Assembly (NCBI RefSeq): GCF_019024325.1
Contig: NZ_JAFNJS010000008.1
Location: 124,001 to 188,000, forward strand
From: Falsiroseomonas tokyonensis
Lineage (GTDB): Bacteria > Pseudomonadota > Alphaproteobacteria > Acetobacterales > Acetobacteraceae
DNA: 64,000 nucleotides
Direction: 5' to 3'
This document shows, one piece after another, positions 43,237-51,545 of the stretch; position 1 is the first letter of the stretch; every line of letters starts with the position of its first letter. The translations under genes were made by a program, and so were the position numbers. The notes beneath the pieces were generated by a model. It searched no databases. It saw nothing but the letters and a program-made list of their open reading frames with translations, and was not told the DNA's origin.

Positions 43237-44648
43237 GCTTGCAGCGCCGCCTGGCGCTGCTGTTGCCGTTGCTGGCGCTGGTGCCACACCCAGCCCCTCT
43301 TGTATCCACGCGCCTTCGCGATCGCGGTCAGATCGGCATCGCTGGCCGCAGCCAGCACCTTGGACAGCGGCAGATGCTTCCCGAACCGGTTGGTCAGCTC
43401 GTCGGTCACATCGGACAGATCGCCAGCGACCTGCTCGATTTCGCGCGCCTTCACCGGGAATTCAAAGCCGCATTCGGGGCATGCCGGCCGTGGCGTGAAA
43501 ACCGCGAAGCAGTTGGTGCATTGCCGCGCCGGCGGCGTCTCGTCGCTGGCCTTCTTCTTCTTTGTCCGCCCTTGCAGACTCCATTCGCGCGGCATCTCTG
43601 GCGGGCCGTGGCGCAGGGTGTTTCCCGCGTGGTCCAAGACAGTCAGGTGGGTCTTGCCCGGCGCAGGACGGAGCCCGCGGCCCACCTGCTGGACATACAG
43701 GCCGAGCGACTTGGTGGGTCGCAGCAGGATCACCGCGGAGACGGCAGGAACATCAAGCCCTTCGCTGATCAGGTCGCAGCTGCAAAGGACCTGGACGGCC
43801 CCGGTGCCGAGCCCCTTGATGGCGGCGTCGCGTTCCGAGGCGAGCGAAGATCCCGAGGCGGCAACGGCGCGGAAGCCTGCAGCGCGGAAGGCCTCCGCCA
43901 TTCTCTCCGCATGCGCGACGCTGGGGCTGAACAGGATGGCCGGCTGGCCGGGAACGTGGCGGCGGTAATGCTCTACGGCGTCGCCAACCAGCTTCGGCGT
44001 GGCCATGGCGTCGGACAAGGCGGAGGCATCATAATCGCCGCCTTTGGTCCGGACGCCGGACAGGTCTGGCGCCTCGGCCGGGGCGAAAATCTTGGCGGGG
44101 GTGAGGAAGCCGCCGGCAACCAGATGGGCGACCGTGGGGCCCATCACCATGGCGTCGAAACAGCCGCCGGCCTCCACGCCCAGGCCGCGACCGTCGAGGC
44201 GCTCCGGTGTGGCAGTGACGCCGAGCAGCAGCGCGTTCGGATAGGCAGCGGCCACCGTGACCCACTGGCCGGCGACGGCGTGATGGGCCTCGTCCACCAC
44301 GATCAGGTCAAAGGGCACCACGCCGGACGCGATGCGCCGCGCCAGGGTCTGGACACTGGCGACCTGAACCAGATCGCGCTTGGGCGTGAAGCCCGGGGCG
44401 ATGATGCCATGAGACACGCCGGCGGCGGTCAGCTTGTCGCTGGCCTGCCGGATCAGCTCCTTGCGATGGGCTAGGATCAGCACGCGCTTCCCCCGCGCGG
44501 CGGCGCCAGCGGCGATGTAACTGAAGATGACCGTCTTGCCCGCCCCGGTCGGCGCGACCAGCAGCGGCGCCCGGGCGCCGGCACGGTAGGCCTGGCGCAC
44601 CCGTTCGACGGCGTCGTCCTGATAGGGTCGAAGCTGGATTGCGCTCAT
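43233..44648 (-). CDS. Superfamily 2 DEAD/DEAH helicase (RadD-like)
   Basis: 471 residues. Motifs in order: LRPYQ (Q-like), VAPTGAGKTVIF (I), VLILAHRKELI (Ia), VVDEAHHA (II, DEAH), GVTATPERLDG (III), CSCDLISEGLDVP and QQVGRGLRP (V/VI). A C-terminal four-cysteine zinc ribbon (CTNCFAVF, CPECGFEF) follows. Likely unwinds replication or recombination intermediates. Coupled to neighbours by ATGA. Confidence 0.88.
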   Translation of the reverse strand: MSAIQLRPYQDDAVERVRQAYRAGARAPLLVAPTGAGKTVIFSYIAAGAAARGKRVLILAHRKELIRQASDKLTAAGVSHGIIAPGFTPKRDLVQVASVQTLARRIASGVVPFDLIVVDEAHHAVAGQWVTVAAAYPNALLLGVTATPERLDGRGLGVEAGGCFDAMVMGPTVAHLVAGGFLTPAKIFAPAEAPDLSGVRTKGGDYDASALSDAMATPKLVGDAVEHYRRHVPGQPAILFSPSVAHAERMAEAFRAAGFRAVAASGSSLASERDAAIKGLGTGAVQVLCSCDLISEGLDVPAVSAVILLRPTKSLGLYVQQVGRGLRPAPGKTHLTVLDHAGNTLRHGPPEMPREWSLQGRTKKKKASDETPPARQCTNCFAVFTPRPACPECGFEFPVKAREIEQVAGDLSDVTDELTNRFGKHLPLSKVLAAASDADLTAIAKARGYKRGWVWHQRQQRQQQRQAALQA

Positions 44649-45238
44649 CGTTGCGCGACCTCCATCGCCAGCTTCATGCGGATGGCTCGCCCGAAGCTCT
44701 CCGGCTCGGCTTCGAGGGTGAATCCTCCAGCCGGCCCGGTGACATTGGCGCGGAACCACGCGGCGACTTCCGGCTCGATTGGCGTCACGATGGCCAGCGC
44801 GTTGATCTCGACGCCATAGCCCGCGACCTCGGCGACCGCGCCGTGCATCTCAGCGTCACCGCCGCTGTGCCGGCCGTCGCCCGAGATATCGACCACGCGG
44901 CGCTCGGCCTGGCAGGGGGCGGCTCGGAACTCGGCGTGCGCGGCGCGGAGGGCAGCGGCCATATTGGTGGTACCGGCCTCGGGGCGCTGGGCCTGGCGCA
45001 ACGCCTCGGCGGCAGCGCGGGCATTGGCGGCGCTGGTCAGGACGCGCCACGGCAGCACGACGTGCTGGCCGGTGCCCCACATGATCGCGGAGACGGCCAG
45101 ACCGTCGCGGGCCGCGGAGATGACGGCGGGGCTGTTCAGGGCGTCGGCGGTGGCGTCACGCTGCAGCTCGTAGTGCGGCAGGGAGACTGAGCCGGACACG
45201 TCTATGGCGAGGACGAGGGCGATGGCGCAGGGGGTCAT
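44645..45238 (-). CDS. DUF1194 family von Willebrand A-domain protein
   Basis: 197 residues. The MIDAS metal site is visible as LAIDVSGSVS near the start, TTNMAAAL in the middle and VDISGDGRHSGG later. DUF1194 proteins are usually exported, but no signal peptide is seen here, so it may act in the cytoplasm beside the helicase. Role unknown. Confidence 0.8.
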   Translation of the reverse strand: MTPCAIALVLAIDVSGSVSLPHYELQRDATADALNSPAVISAARDGLAVSAIMWGTGQHVVLPWRVLTSAANARAAAEALRQAQRPEAGTTNMAAALRAAHAEFRAAPCQAERRVVDISGDGRHSGGDAEMHGAVAEVAGYGVEINALAIVTPIEPEVAAWFRANVTGPAGGFTLEAEPESFGRAIRMKLAMEVAQR

Positions 45239-45384
45239 GCCTGCCCCTCACAAATCCGGGCAGGCGCGCCGGCCGCGCGCCCCCCAGTTGAGCCATGCGC
45301 GCCAGGGATACAGGGGGGCCGCGCCGGCAGCCGCGCACCGCAGCGCAGGAGCGCGGCCGGGCGATGTGCGGGATTCGGGCTCAT
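45235..45384 (-). CDS. Very small coupled phage gene
   Basis: 49 residues (MSPNPAHRPAALLRCGARLP..., ending ICEGQA). It is supported by exact 4-bp ATGA overlaps with the genes on both sides, which fill the region without gaps. Composition is Ala/Pro/Arg rich, so it could be a spacer frame for translational coupling. Confidence 0.4.
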   Translation of the reverse strand: MSPNPAHRPAALLRCGARLPARPPCIPGAHGSTGGRAAGAPARICEGQA

Positions 45385-45572
45385 GCGTCGAAGACGCCAG
45401 CAGCCAGGCGCGCGGCCTGAACCGCGTCCTCGCGCCGCGCGTGGCGCTTGATCTGGGCCGGGTTGATGGCGGCGCTGCGCCAGATGCCGTCCGGCGGCTG
45501 CACTGCGATGGCGATGACGCGGCCGTCGCGGCGCACCTCGTAGAGGTGGGGCTCATCGATGATGGCGGTCAT
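45381..45572 (-). CDS. Small phage protein
   Basis: 63 residues with an N-terminal beta-hairpin pattern (HLYEVRRDGRVIAIAVQPPDG) and a helical end. ATGA overlaps on both sides. Unknown role. Confidence 0.55.
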   Translation of the reverse strand: MTAIIDEPHLYEVRRDGRVIAIAVQPPDGIWRSAAINPAQIKRHARREDAVQAARLAAGVFDA

Positions 45573-45886
45573 CGGCTCATCGCCTTCGTCGCCGGCGGTG
45601 CGCCATTGCTCTGAGCCTCCGCGCGCAGCCCCTCAGCACGCGAATCAGCCATCGCAGGATCGCGTGTGGCATCCAGGTATCGCTCCAGCGTGAAGGCCAT
45701 GCGCTCGCAGGCGGCGGCCATTTTCAGAAGGGTCAGGGCAGACGGGGTGAACCGGCCTGAAACCCAGGACTGCGCGGTTGCGACGGGCGCATTTGCGGCG
45801 CGGGCGACGTGCTTGGCGGTGTTCTTCGGATAGGCGTCACGGAACAGCGAGCGGAGGATGCTCGTATCCGTCGTTGTGGCGCTCAT
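45569..45886 (-). CDS. Small helix-turn-helix-like protein
   Basis: 105 residues. AKHVARAANAPVATAQSWVSGRFTPS has the shape of a DNA-binding helix-turn-helix. It belongs to the first genes of the leftward early operon, so an early regulatory role is likely. Confidence 0.55.
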   Translation of the reverse strand: MSATTTDTSILRSLFRDAYPKNTAKHVARAANAPVATAQSWVSGRFTPSALTLLKMAAACERMAFTLERYLDATRDPAMADSRAEGLRAEAQSNGAPPATKAMSR

Positions 45887-46110
45887 TGGCGGGTGTCTCC
45901 ATGCTGCGGTGCATGCGAGGCACCAGCAGCGAGAGAGAGGGCGGGAAGGCCGGCGGGAGCGGGGGAACGCTCACCGCCGGCCGGACGCGCGCTGAAGGGG
46001 GAGGACAGCGCGCGGACGGGGTTGGGCCTCGCCAGCGCCACGCCGTAGCGCAACAGGCTTGCCAGGCGCGGCGCGTAGGGGCGCAGGAGGGCGGCGAGCG
46101 CGCGCATCAC
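45883..46110 (-). CDS. Small phage protein
   Basis: 75 residues (MMRALAALLRPYAPRLASLLRYG), with a basic amphipathic N-terminus and a disordered C-terminus. Coupled at both ends by ATGA overlaps. Confidence 0.45.
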   Translation of the reverse strand: MMRALAALLRPYAPRLASLLRYGVALARPNPVRALSSPFSARPAGGERSPAPAGLPALSLAAGASHAPQHGDTRQ

Positions 46111-46385
46111 GCCGCGTCCACCGGGTGCCGCGTCGGCAGGTCCGCCGGATCACGGCGCGCCGCCTGGGCGGCGGCGTGCTGGACAGCGTCGGGCTGGGGC
46201 TCAGCAGGATGATCCCGCATGAAAGCCTCCGCTCGCTCAATGGACGACAAGGACACCTGCCCGCGACGGAGCCGCCCGAGCCATTTGTGATCGCGAATAG
46301 CCATCAGGCTGAACTGCCTGTCGCTGAGGCCGTGCAGGCGCTGGAAGGCGTCGATCTGCTGGATCAGGCTTTGGCGCGTGGTCAT
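46107..46385 (-). CDS. Cro-like small DNA-binding protein
   Basis: 92 residues from MTTRQSLIQQIDAF. LSDRQFSLMAIRDHKWLGRLRRGQVSLSSIERAEAFM is a helix-turn-helix-like pattern known from small alphaproteobacterial regulators. It is the first gene leftward from the operator cluster and divergent from CI, the position of Cro. No structural test is possible here. Confidence 0.55.
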   Translation of the reverse strand: MTTRQSLIQQIDAFQRLHGLSDRQFSLMAIRDHKWLGRLRRGQVSLSSIERAEAFMRDHPAEPQPDAVQHAAAQAARRDPADLPTRHPVDAA

Positions 46386-46397
46386 GCGCCCGATGAT

Positions 46398-46469
46398 GGG
46401 AGATTTTTCGCCCGGCCGCAAGGGGATACTTCTCCCGTGCAGCGGGAGGCAGGTTGGGGAATATTCCCC
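46398..46469. promoter_or_regulatory. Left operator cluster of the immunity region
   Basis: Three related palindromes between the Cro-like gene and CI: GGGAGATTTTTCGCCC (46398-46413), GGGGATACTTCTCCC (46422-46436) and GGGGAATATTCCCC (46456-46469). Half-site about GGGRGA. They resemble the sites at 47489-47559. Confidence 0.7.
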
Positions 46470-46472
46470 CGC

Positions 46473-47192
46473 ATGAGCACGACAGATCCCCTGCGCGAGG
46501 CGATCCGCGAGTTTTTGGCCGAGACCGGAATGGCGGAGCGTGAGCTGTCGCTGAAGGCTGGGATCAACGAAAAGGCGGTGAACCAGATCCTGGCGGGAAA
46601 ATCTCGACACCCGCGAAGCGACACGGTTCAGGCCCTGGCGCAGGCCATGGGAAGGCCGATCGCATCCCTGATGTCCCTTCCCGCGGGCGTGGTGCGGGGC
46701 GCGCAGAACCTGCGTCCGAAGCCCTTGGTGGAGGCGGAAATTCCGCGGCCAGCGCAGTCAAGGACGGTATCGATAGCGGAGTTCGATGTGCGGCCGCAGG
46801 CCGGGGGCGGTGGAGAGATGCCGGAGCTGGATGGCGAGGGCGGCCACGCGGTGGTGGCCCACTGGTCCATGCCAAGCGATTACCTTCGTGCCTTCGTGGC
46901 TGCTCCCGACCAGGTGCGAATCGTCCGCGTGGCCGGCGACAGCATGGAGCCGGAATACCCCGCTGGAGAGCGCGTGGCGGTCGATACGTCGCACCGCTTG
47001 CCGTCACCGCCAGGCGTCTATGTCCTCTGGGATGGCTATGGGCTGGTGCTGAAGCGGGTCGAGCTCCTGATGGGGAGCGCCCCGGCCAAGCTGAGGATTT
47101 CAAGCATAAACCCCGCCTATCCTCCCTATGAGCGCCTGCTTTCCGAGGTGCATATCAACGGGCGCGTCATAGGAAAGTGGCAGTGGAAGTGA
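46473..47192 (+). CDS. CI-like phage repressor (S24 family)
   Basis: 239 residues. N-terminal helix-turn-helix: TGMAERELSLKAGINEKAVNQIL. C-terminal S24 peptidase domain with catalytic Ser in AGDSMEPEYPAGERVAVD and Lys in GLVLKRVEL, enabling RecA-stimulated self-cleavage. An Ala-Gly pair in the linker (about residue 72) may be the cut site. It is flanked by operator clusters on both sides and should hold the prophage silent. Confidence 0.9.
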   Translation: MSTTDPLREAIREFLAETGMAERELSLKAGINEKAVNQILAGKSRHPRSDTVQALAQAMGRPIASLMSLPAGVVRGAQNLRPKPLVEAEIPRPAQSRTVSIAEFDVRPQAGGGGEMPELDGEGGHAVVAHWSMPSDYLRAFVAAPDQVRIVRVAGDSMEPEYPAGERVAVDTSHRLPSPPGVYVLWDGYGLVLKRVELLMGSAPAKLRISSINPAYPPYERLLSEVHINGRVIGKWQWK

Positions 47193-47374
47193 AGAACCGG
47201 CGCCTGCCGTTGGGCGTGCTTAAAGAAGGCGAGGTCGTGAGTCCGAGCGCAGCACCACCCAGCGCCGGGCAGCTTGGCCTGATAGAGATCTGCCGGATCT
47301 GGCAGTCGCTTGAAGCCGATGATCGGCGGGGGTTGCTGCTGGTGGCCCGCCAACTGTCGAAGATCGGCAGATAA
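47177..47374 (+). CDS. Small protein overlapping the 3' end of the repressor gene
   Basis: 65 residues with GTG start, overlapping CI by 16 bp in another frame. QLGLIEICRIWQSLEADDRRGLLLVARQL resembles the C-terminal tail of HTH regulators. It is probably co-transcribed with CI. Confidence 0.45.
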   Translation: MAVEVKNRRLPLGVLKEGEVVSPSAAPPSAGQLGLIEICRIWQSLEADDRRGLLLVARQLSKIGR

Positions 47375-47488
47375 AGAAGCTGCAGCGCCGACGCACGGCC
47401 CCGCGGGACTGATCCGCGCACACCCCGCGCGCCGCTACCCTCGCCCCCGTGGTCACAATTACCGGCAGCCAACGAGCATCGGCGCGTC

Positions 47489-47559
47489 GGGTGAAATTGC
47501 GTCCCGACCGGGAGAAGTTTCCCCTTGCACTGCACCGCTGAATGGGAGATATTTCACCC
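47489..47559. promoter_or_regulatory. Right operator cluster controlling the rightward early operon
   Basis: GGGAGAAGTTTCCCC (47510-47524) and GGGAGATATTTCACCC (47544-47559), with a weaker copy GGGTGAAATTGCGTCCC (47489-47505). The same half-site GGGRGA as upstream of CI. They lie directly before the first rightward gene at 47578. Confidence 0.7.
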
Positions 47560-47577
47560 GTCCAGAGGGAGCCTCCC

Positions 47578-47886
47578 ATGTCATCCACCACCCCCGCCGT
47601 CGAGACCCCTTCCCCGCCCGGCTATGATACCGTCACCGCCGGTCGCGCCGACGGCACCACCCCGACCATTCACCGCGTGCCGCAGCAGCCGCTCTTTCGA
47701 AACCTGATCCAGGCGCTCGGCGAGACCGCGCTCAATGCCTCGGACCGGGGCGACAATGCCGGCTTCACCCGCGCCATGGCCTATCGCGAGGCGGTGCGCC
47801 GGCTGTCCGAGCGCTGGGACGCGGGCGAGCCGAGCCCGACCCGCACGGCCAAGAAGGGCGATGCTGCCCTGGGCGGTGCGGCATGA
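47578..47886 (+). CDS. First gene of the rightward early operon, unknown function
   Basis: 102 residues from MSSTTPAVETPSPPG. A disordered N-terminus and a helical middle (LFRNLIQALGETALNASDRGDN). Start at 47578 follows AGAGGGA; the in-frame 47542 lies in the operator. Confidence 0.6.
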   Translation: MSSTTPAVETPSPPGYDTVTAGRADGTTPTIHRVPQQPLFRNLIQALGETALNASDRGDNAGFTRAMAYREAVRRLSERWDAGEPSPTRTAKKGDAALGGAA

Positions 47887-48164
47887 GCGCGCACCCCGTC
47901 AGCCAGCCCCTCCGCAGCCCGGCACAGCGCGCGCAGATCGCCACCATCCGCCAGGGCATCGATGCGGACCACCCGCTGTCCCGCGTGCTGGAGGAGATCG
48001 AGGCCGCGGCGCACGATCCGCTGCGCTGGGACGGCCCGACGCTGGCCGCAGTCGGCGAGCTGCTGACCCTTGGCTCAGGCCTGGTCGATGAGTGGTTTGA
48101 CGGCGCCGGCGAGCGCGCCTTCGGCGACCGCGTGGACGTGGCGATGATCGGGAGGGCCGCATGA
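47883..48164 (+). CDS. Small early phage protein
   Basis: 93 residues, helical (AQRAQIATIRQGIDADHPLSRVLEEIE). ATGA overlaps on both sides. Unknown. Confidence 0.55.
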   Translation: MSAHPVSQPLRSPAQRAQIATIRQGIDADHPLSRVLEEIEAAAHDPLRWDGPTLAAVGELLTLGSGLVDEWFDGAGERAFGDRVDVAMIGRAA

Positions 48165-48577
48165 GCGCCCCCGCCACGACGGCGCCGGCCGTTGCCGCCC
48201 CGCCGCCCGCCCTCGCCGCCCGGCTGGTGGACCCCGCGCAGCCCGGCTCCCTCGACCTGCTGCAGGTGCTGCACGGCACGGTGGTGGCCATGGTGGCATC
48301 CGACCGGCCGGACCTCAGCGCCCGACAGCTCGGCGTCTTCCTGACCGTCTATCTGGAAGATGGGCCGCACACCGTGCGCGGCCTGGCCGCGACGCTGAAC
48401 GTCAGCAAGCCCGCCCTCACCCGGGCCCTGGACCGGCTGGGCGAGCTCGACCTGGCCCGCCGCCGCGTGGACCCCATGGACCGGCGCAGAGTGCTGGTGC
48501 AGCGGACCCTGAAGGGCGCGCAGTTCCTTGGTGATCTGCGCGGGATGCTGAACCGGGCGGCGGAGGGCGGTCGATGA
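48161..48577 (+). CDS. MarR-type winged-helix regulator
   Basis: 138 residues. The winged helix is clear: LGVFLTVYLEDGPHTVRGLAATLNVSKPALTRALDRLGELDL, then ARRRVDPMDRRRVLVQRT. It probably controls early or accessory phage genes. Confidence 0.75.
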   Translation: MSAPATTAPAVAAPPPALAARLVDPAQPGSLDLLQVLHGTVVAMVASDRPDLSARQLGVFLTVYLEDGPHTVRGLAATLNVSKPALTRALDRLGELDLARRRVDPMDRRRVLVQRTLKGAQFLGDLRGMLNRAAEGGR

Positions 48578-48771
48578 CCGCGATCCAACGGCCGCTGGTT
48601 CTCGTCGTCGGCTGGCGCGGCGAGGCGATCCGGGCGCGCGACGCGCTGATGCAGCGCGCTCGCGAAAGCCACCGGCGCGGCCAAAGCGTGGACGCCGGGC
48701 GCCATCTGGCCGAGGCGCGGCTGGCACACCGAGCAGCGATGCTCGGACTGCTGCGGAGGGCAGCGGCATGA
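48574..48771 (+). CDS. Small early phage protein
   Basis: 65 residues, basic and helical (LMQRARESHRRGQSVDAGRH). ATGA-coupled. Unknown. Confidence 0.5.
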   Translation: MTAIQRPLVLVVGWRGEAIRARDALMQRARESHRRGQSVDAGRHLAEARLAHRAAMLGLLRRAAA

Positions 48772-48989
48772 ACGCGATCCCGGACGGGCCGCCGCGGCTC
48801 GCCATGTGCGACGTGACCGGGTTCGTGCTGCCGGCGCAGCGCGGCCCCGATGCTCTGGGCCGCGCCGCCATTGGCATAGATGCCGCACTGATGCGGCTGT
48901 TCCCCGAGGGGCCGATCGGTGGCGGCACGGGCGTGGACGATGCCTGGCGCCAGCTTCGGGTGGCGCTGGGCCTGGAGGTGCGGCGGTGA
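48768..48989 (+). CDS. Small early phage protein
   Basis: 73 residues (MNAIPDGPPRLAMCDVTGFV). Contains two hydrophobic strands and a helical tail. ATGA-coupled. Unknown. Confidence 0.5.
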   Translation: MNAIPDGPPRLAMCDVTGFVLPAQRGPDALGRAAIGIDAALMRLFPEGPIGGGTGVDDAWRQLRVALGLEVRR

Positions 48990-49168
48990 CCCGCCCCGGC
49001 CTGGCCATCTCCCCCCAGGACCGCGACGAGGATCGCGGGCTGTGGAACGCGTGGCACGTCGGCTGCCTCACGCTCAGCGCCAGCCTCGGCTGGTTCATCG
49101 GGGACAAGCTGATCGCCGGCGCATCCTGGGTGGTCGTGACGCTGCTTGTCGCGGCGGGTGTGCTGTGA
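48986..49168 (+). CDS. Small membrane protein
   Basis: 60 residues starting at GTG, overlapping the previous stop (GTGA). Two hydrophobic helices (CLTLSASLGWFIGDKLI and WVVVTLLVAAGVL). Might be a membrane factor such as a superinfection exclusion or holin-like protein. Confidence 0.55.
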   Translation: MTRPGLAISPQDRDEDRGLWNAWHVGCLTLSASLGWFIGDKLIAGASWVVVTLLVAAGVL

Positions 49169-49488
49169 CCGCACCCGGCGCCGCGCCCCACTGCGCCTAC
49201 TGCGGCAACCGTCTCGTGAAGGGCCAGGGCCGCTCCGGGCCCGACGCGCATCGCCGGTTCGCCCGCGACCACATCATGCCGCGGCCGTGGCGGGTGGCCG
49301 TCCCCTCCGGCGTGAGGGTGACGCGCCCCGCCTGCCTGACCTGCAACCAGCTGCGCGCGCTGCTCGGCCACTGCCCGGCGATGCTGTCCATCGCGAGCGC
49401 GCTTCGGAAGCGGCGTGGCTTCGCCAGTCGCGGCGAGGCGGTGCGGGTGTTGCTGCTGCCGCTGCCGGTGGGAGCGGTGTCGCCGTGA
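49165..49488 (+). CDS. HNH-like zinc-finger nuclease
   Basis: 107 residues with GTG start overlapping the previous stop. CAYCGNRL (CxxC), then FARDHIMPRP (DH of the HNH core), and RPACLTCNQLRALLGHC (CxxC), the arrangement of an HNH nuclease with a structural zinc. Cleavage activity is inferred. Confidence 0.65.
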   Translation: MTAPGAAPHCAYCGNRLVKGQGRSGPDAHRRFARDHIMPRPWRVAVPSGVRVTRPACLTCNQLRALLGHCPAMLSIASALRKRRGFASRGEAVRVLLLPLPVGAVSP

Positions 49489-49508
49489 ACAATTCAGGGA
49501 AGACCATC

Positions 49509-50609
49509 ATGAGCGAGACAACCGAGATTGCCGTGGTCGAGACGCGCGCGCTGGTGCCGACGCAGGTCTATGCGCCGGGCGGTGTGCTGACGCTGGTGGA
49601 GAAGCTGGAGGCGGAGGCGCGCGCCGTGCCGGTGGACATTTCCACCGCGAAGGGTCGCGATGAGGTCAAGTCGCTGGCCTACAAGATCGCCCGCAGCAAG
49701 ACGGCCCTGGACGATATGGGCAAGAAGCTGAACGAAGACGCGCGAGCGCGGATCAATGCGGTGGACGCAGACCGGCGCCTGGTGCGTGACCGGCTGGATG
49801 CCCTGAAGGATGAGGTCCGGAAGCCGCTGACCGAGTGGGAAGACGCCGAAAAGGCGCGAGTGAAGGGGCATGAGGACGCGCTCGCGGAAATTGCTGCGCT
49901 CGGGCGCCGAGAAGGCCCGATCACCGTCGAGGAAGCCCAGGCCAGGATTTCGGCCGCCAAAACGACCCATGCGGACCGAGACTGGCGCGAGTTCCGCGCC
50001 CGCGCCTTGCATCTGCGGGAGCAAACGCTCGCCAATCTGGTGCTGGCTCTGGAGCTTGCGGAGCGACAGGCTCGCGAAGCCGAGGAGCTTGCCCGCCTGC
50101 GCGCAGAGCAGGAGGAGCGCGAGCGCCAGGAGGCGGAGCGCCTGCAGGCCGAGCGCGAGGCGCGCATTGCCGAAGAGGCCGCAGAGACGGCGCGCCAGGC
50201 CGAGCGTGCCCGCGCCGAAGCGGAGGCCCGCGCAGCGCAGGAGCAGGCCGAGGTGGCCCGTCTGGCGGCCGAGCGGCAGGCCCGTGAGGCGGAACAGCGC
50301 GCCGCGGCGGCGGAGGCGAGAGCCGCCGAGGAGGCCCGCCAAGCCGAGGCCGCGCGTGTGGCCGCCGAGCAGCGGGCCGAGCGCGAGCGCCAGGCGGCCG
50401 TCGAGGCGGAGCGCCAACGGGTGGCCGAGGAGGCGGAGGCGCAGCGCCGGGCAGACGAACAGCGTGCGGCCGACCGGGCACATCGCGGGCGCATCAACAG
50501 CGGCGCCGTCGCCGCTCTCCTGGCGACCGGGGTCACCGAGGAGCAGGCGCGCGTGATCGTTACCGCGATCATCTCGGGCAGCATCCCGAACGTCAGCATC
50601 CGGTACTGA
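49509..50609 (+). CDS. Coiled-coil phage protein next to recombination genes
   Basis: 366 residues. The N-terminal globular part (residues 1-130) includes STAKGRDEVKSLAYKIARSKTAL, a pattern of phage proteins next to YqaJ/RecT. The middle (about 170-325) is an Ala/Glu/Arg coiled coil. The end GVTEEQARVIVTAIISGSIPNVSI is a conserved C-terminal motif. It starts at ATG 49509 (or GTG 49485). Probably an accessory factor of the recombinase. Confidence 0.65.
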   Translation: MSETTEIAVVETRALVPTQVYAPGGVLTLVEKLEAEARAVPVDISTAKGRDEVKSLAYKIARSKTALDDMGKKLNEDARARINAVDADRRLVRDRLDALKDEVRKPLTEWEDAEKARVKGHEDALAEIAALGRREGPITVEEAQARISAAKTTHADRDWREFRARALHLREQTLANLVLALELAERQAREAEELARLRAEQEERERQEAERLQAEREARIAEEAAETARQAERARAEAEARAAQEQAEVARLAAERQAREAEQRAAAAEARAAEEARQAEAARVAAEQRAERERQAAVEAERQRVAEEAEAQRRADEQRAADRAHRGRINSGAVAALLATGVTEEQARVIVTAIISGSIPNVSIRY

Positions 50610-50612
50610 GCT

Positions 50613-51545
50613 ATGCCGCTGCTCCCCATCCCCCCGCGCGGCGACGATTGGCACGCGCTGCGCGCCCGGCATGTGGGCGCCAGCGAGATATCCATCCTGT
50701 TCGGCTGCGCGCCGGACTACCTGCCGGGCGTCTACGCCCTGTGGCACGTCAAGGCCGGCCTGATCCCGCGCGAGGAGGTGGCGAACCAGCGCGCCGCCTG
50801 GGGGCTTTTGCTGGAGGAGGCCATCGCCGCGGGCGCAGCAGAGCGCGAAGGCTGGCAGGTTCTGCCCGGCCGGTATGCGAGCCGCGACGGCCTCGGCGCC
50901 ACGCTGGATCGCATTATCGCCGAGCCTGGCCCGAACGATGAAGGCTGCACTGGCCCCGGCGTGCTTGAGCTGAAGAATGTGGACTGGATGGTCCATCGGC
51001 GCGGCTGGGACGGCGAGCCGCCGCTGCACATCCTGCTGCAGCTGCAGGCGCAGCTGGCCGCGACGGCCTTTACCTGGGGCGCGGTCGCGGCGCTAGTCGG
51101 CGGCAACGACCTGAAGGTGTGGCGCTACTCGGCGCGGCCGAAGCTGCACGCCGAAATCATGGCCCGCGTGACGCATTTCTGGCGCTCCATCCGCGAGGGC
51201 AAGCCGCCGCAGCCAGACGGCAGCGACGCGACCTATCGCGCCCTGATGGTGCTTGAACCTGAGGTTGTCGACGAGCCGGCCGACCTGAGCGCGGACAACG
51301 AGGCACCGGATCTGGCCGCCCGCTACCTGGCGGCGGCAGCGGCCGAGAAGGCCGCGAAGGCGGAGAAGGAAGAAGCCCGCAATCGCCTGCTGGAGAAGTT
51401 GGGCTCCTGCCGGTGGGGTGACACGACCGGATACCGCATTTCGCAGGCTGTCACGCCCGCGAAGGACCAGCGGCCTGCGCGCCCGGGAGAAATCATCTCT
51501 GGGCGCGCCGAGGCCCGCCGAATCATCGTGAAGGAATTGACCTGA
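50613..51545 (+). CDS. YqaJ-type viral recombinase exonuclease
   Basis: 310 residues. Motifs: WHALRARHVGASEIS, catalytic Asp in GATLDRIIA and the E-x-K pair in LELKNVDW, with QLQAQLAA following. It is a lambda-exonuclease-fold 5'-3' nuclease that makes ssDNA for the adjacent RecT. The C-terminal part is a helical extension. One-base overlap with recT. Confidence 0.88.
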   Translation: MPLLPIPPRGDDWHALRARHVGASEISILFGCAPDYLPGVYALWHVKAGLIPREEVANQRAAWGLLLEEAIAAGAAEREGWQVLPGRYASRDGLGATLDRIIAEPGPNDEGCTGPGVLELKNVDWMVHRRGWDGEPPLHILLQLQAQLAATAFTWGAVAALVGGNDLKVWRYSARPKLHAEIMARVTHFWRSIREGKPPQPDGSDATYRALMVLEPEVVDEPADLSADNEAPDLAARYLAAAAAEKAAKAEKEEARNRLLEKLGSCRWGDTTGYRISQAVTPAKDQRPARPGEIISGRAEARRIIVKELT

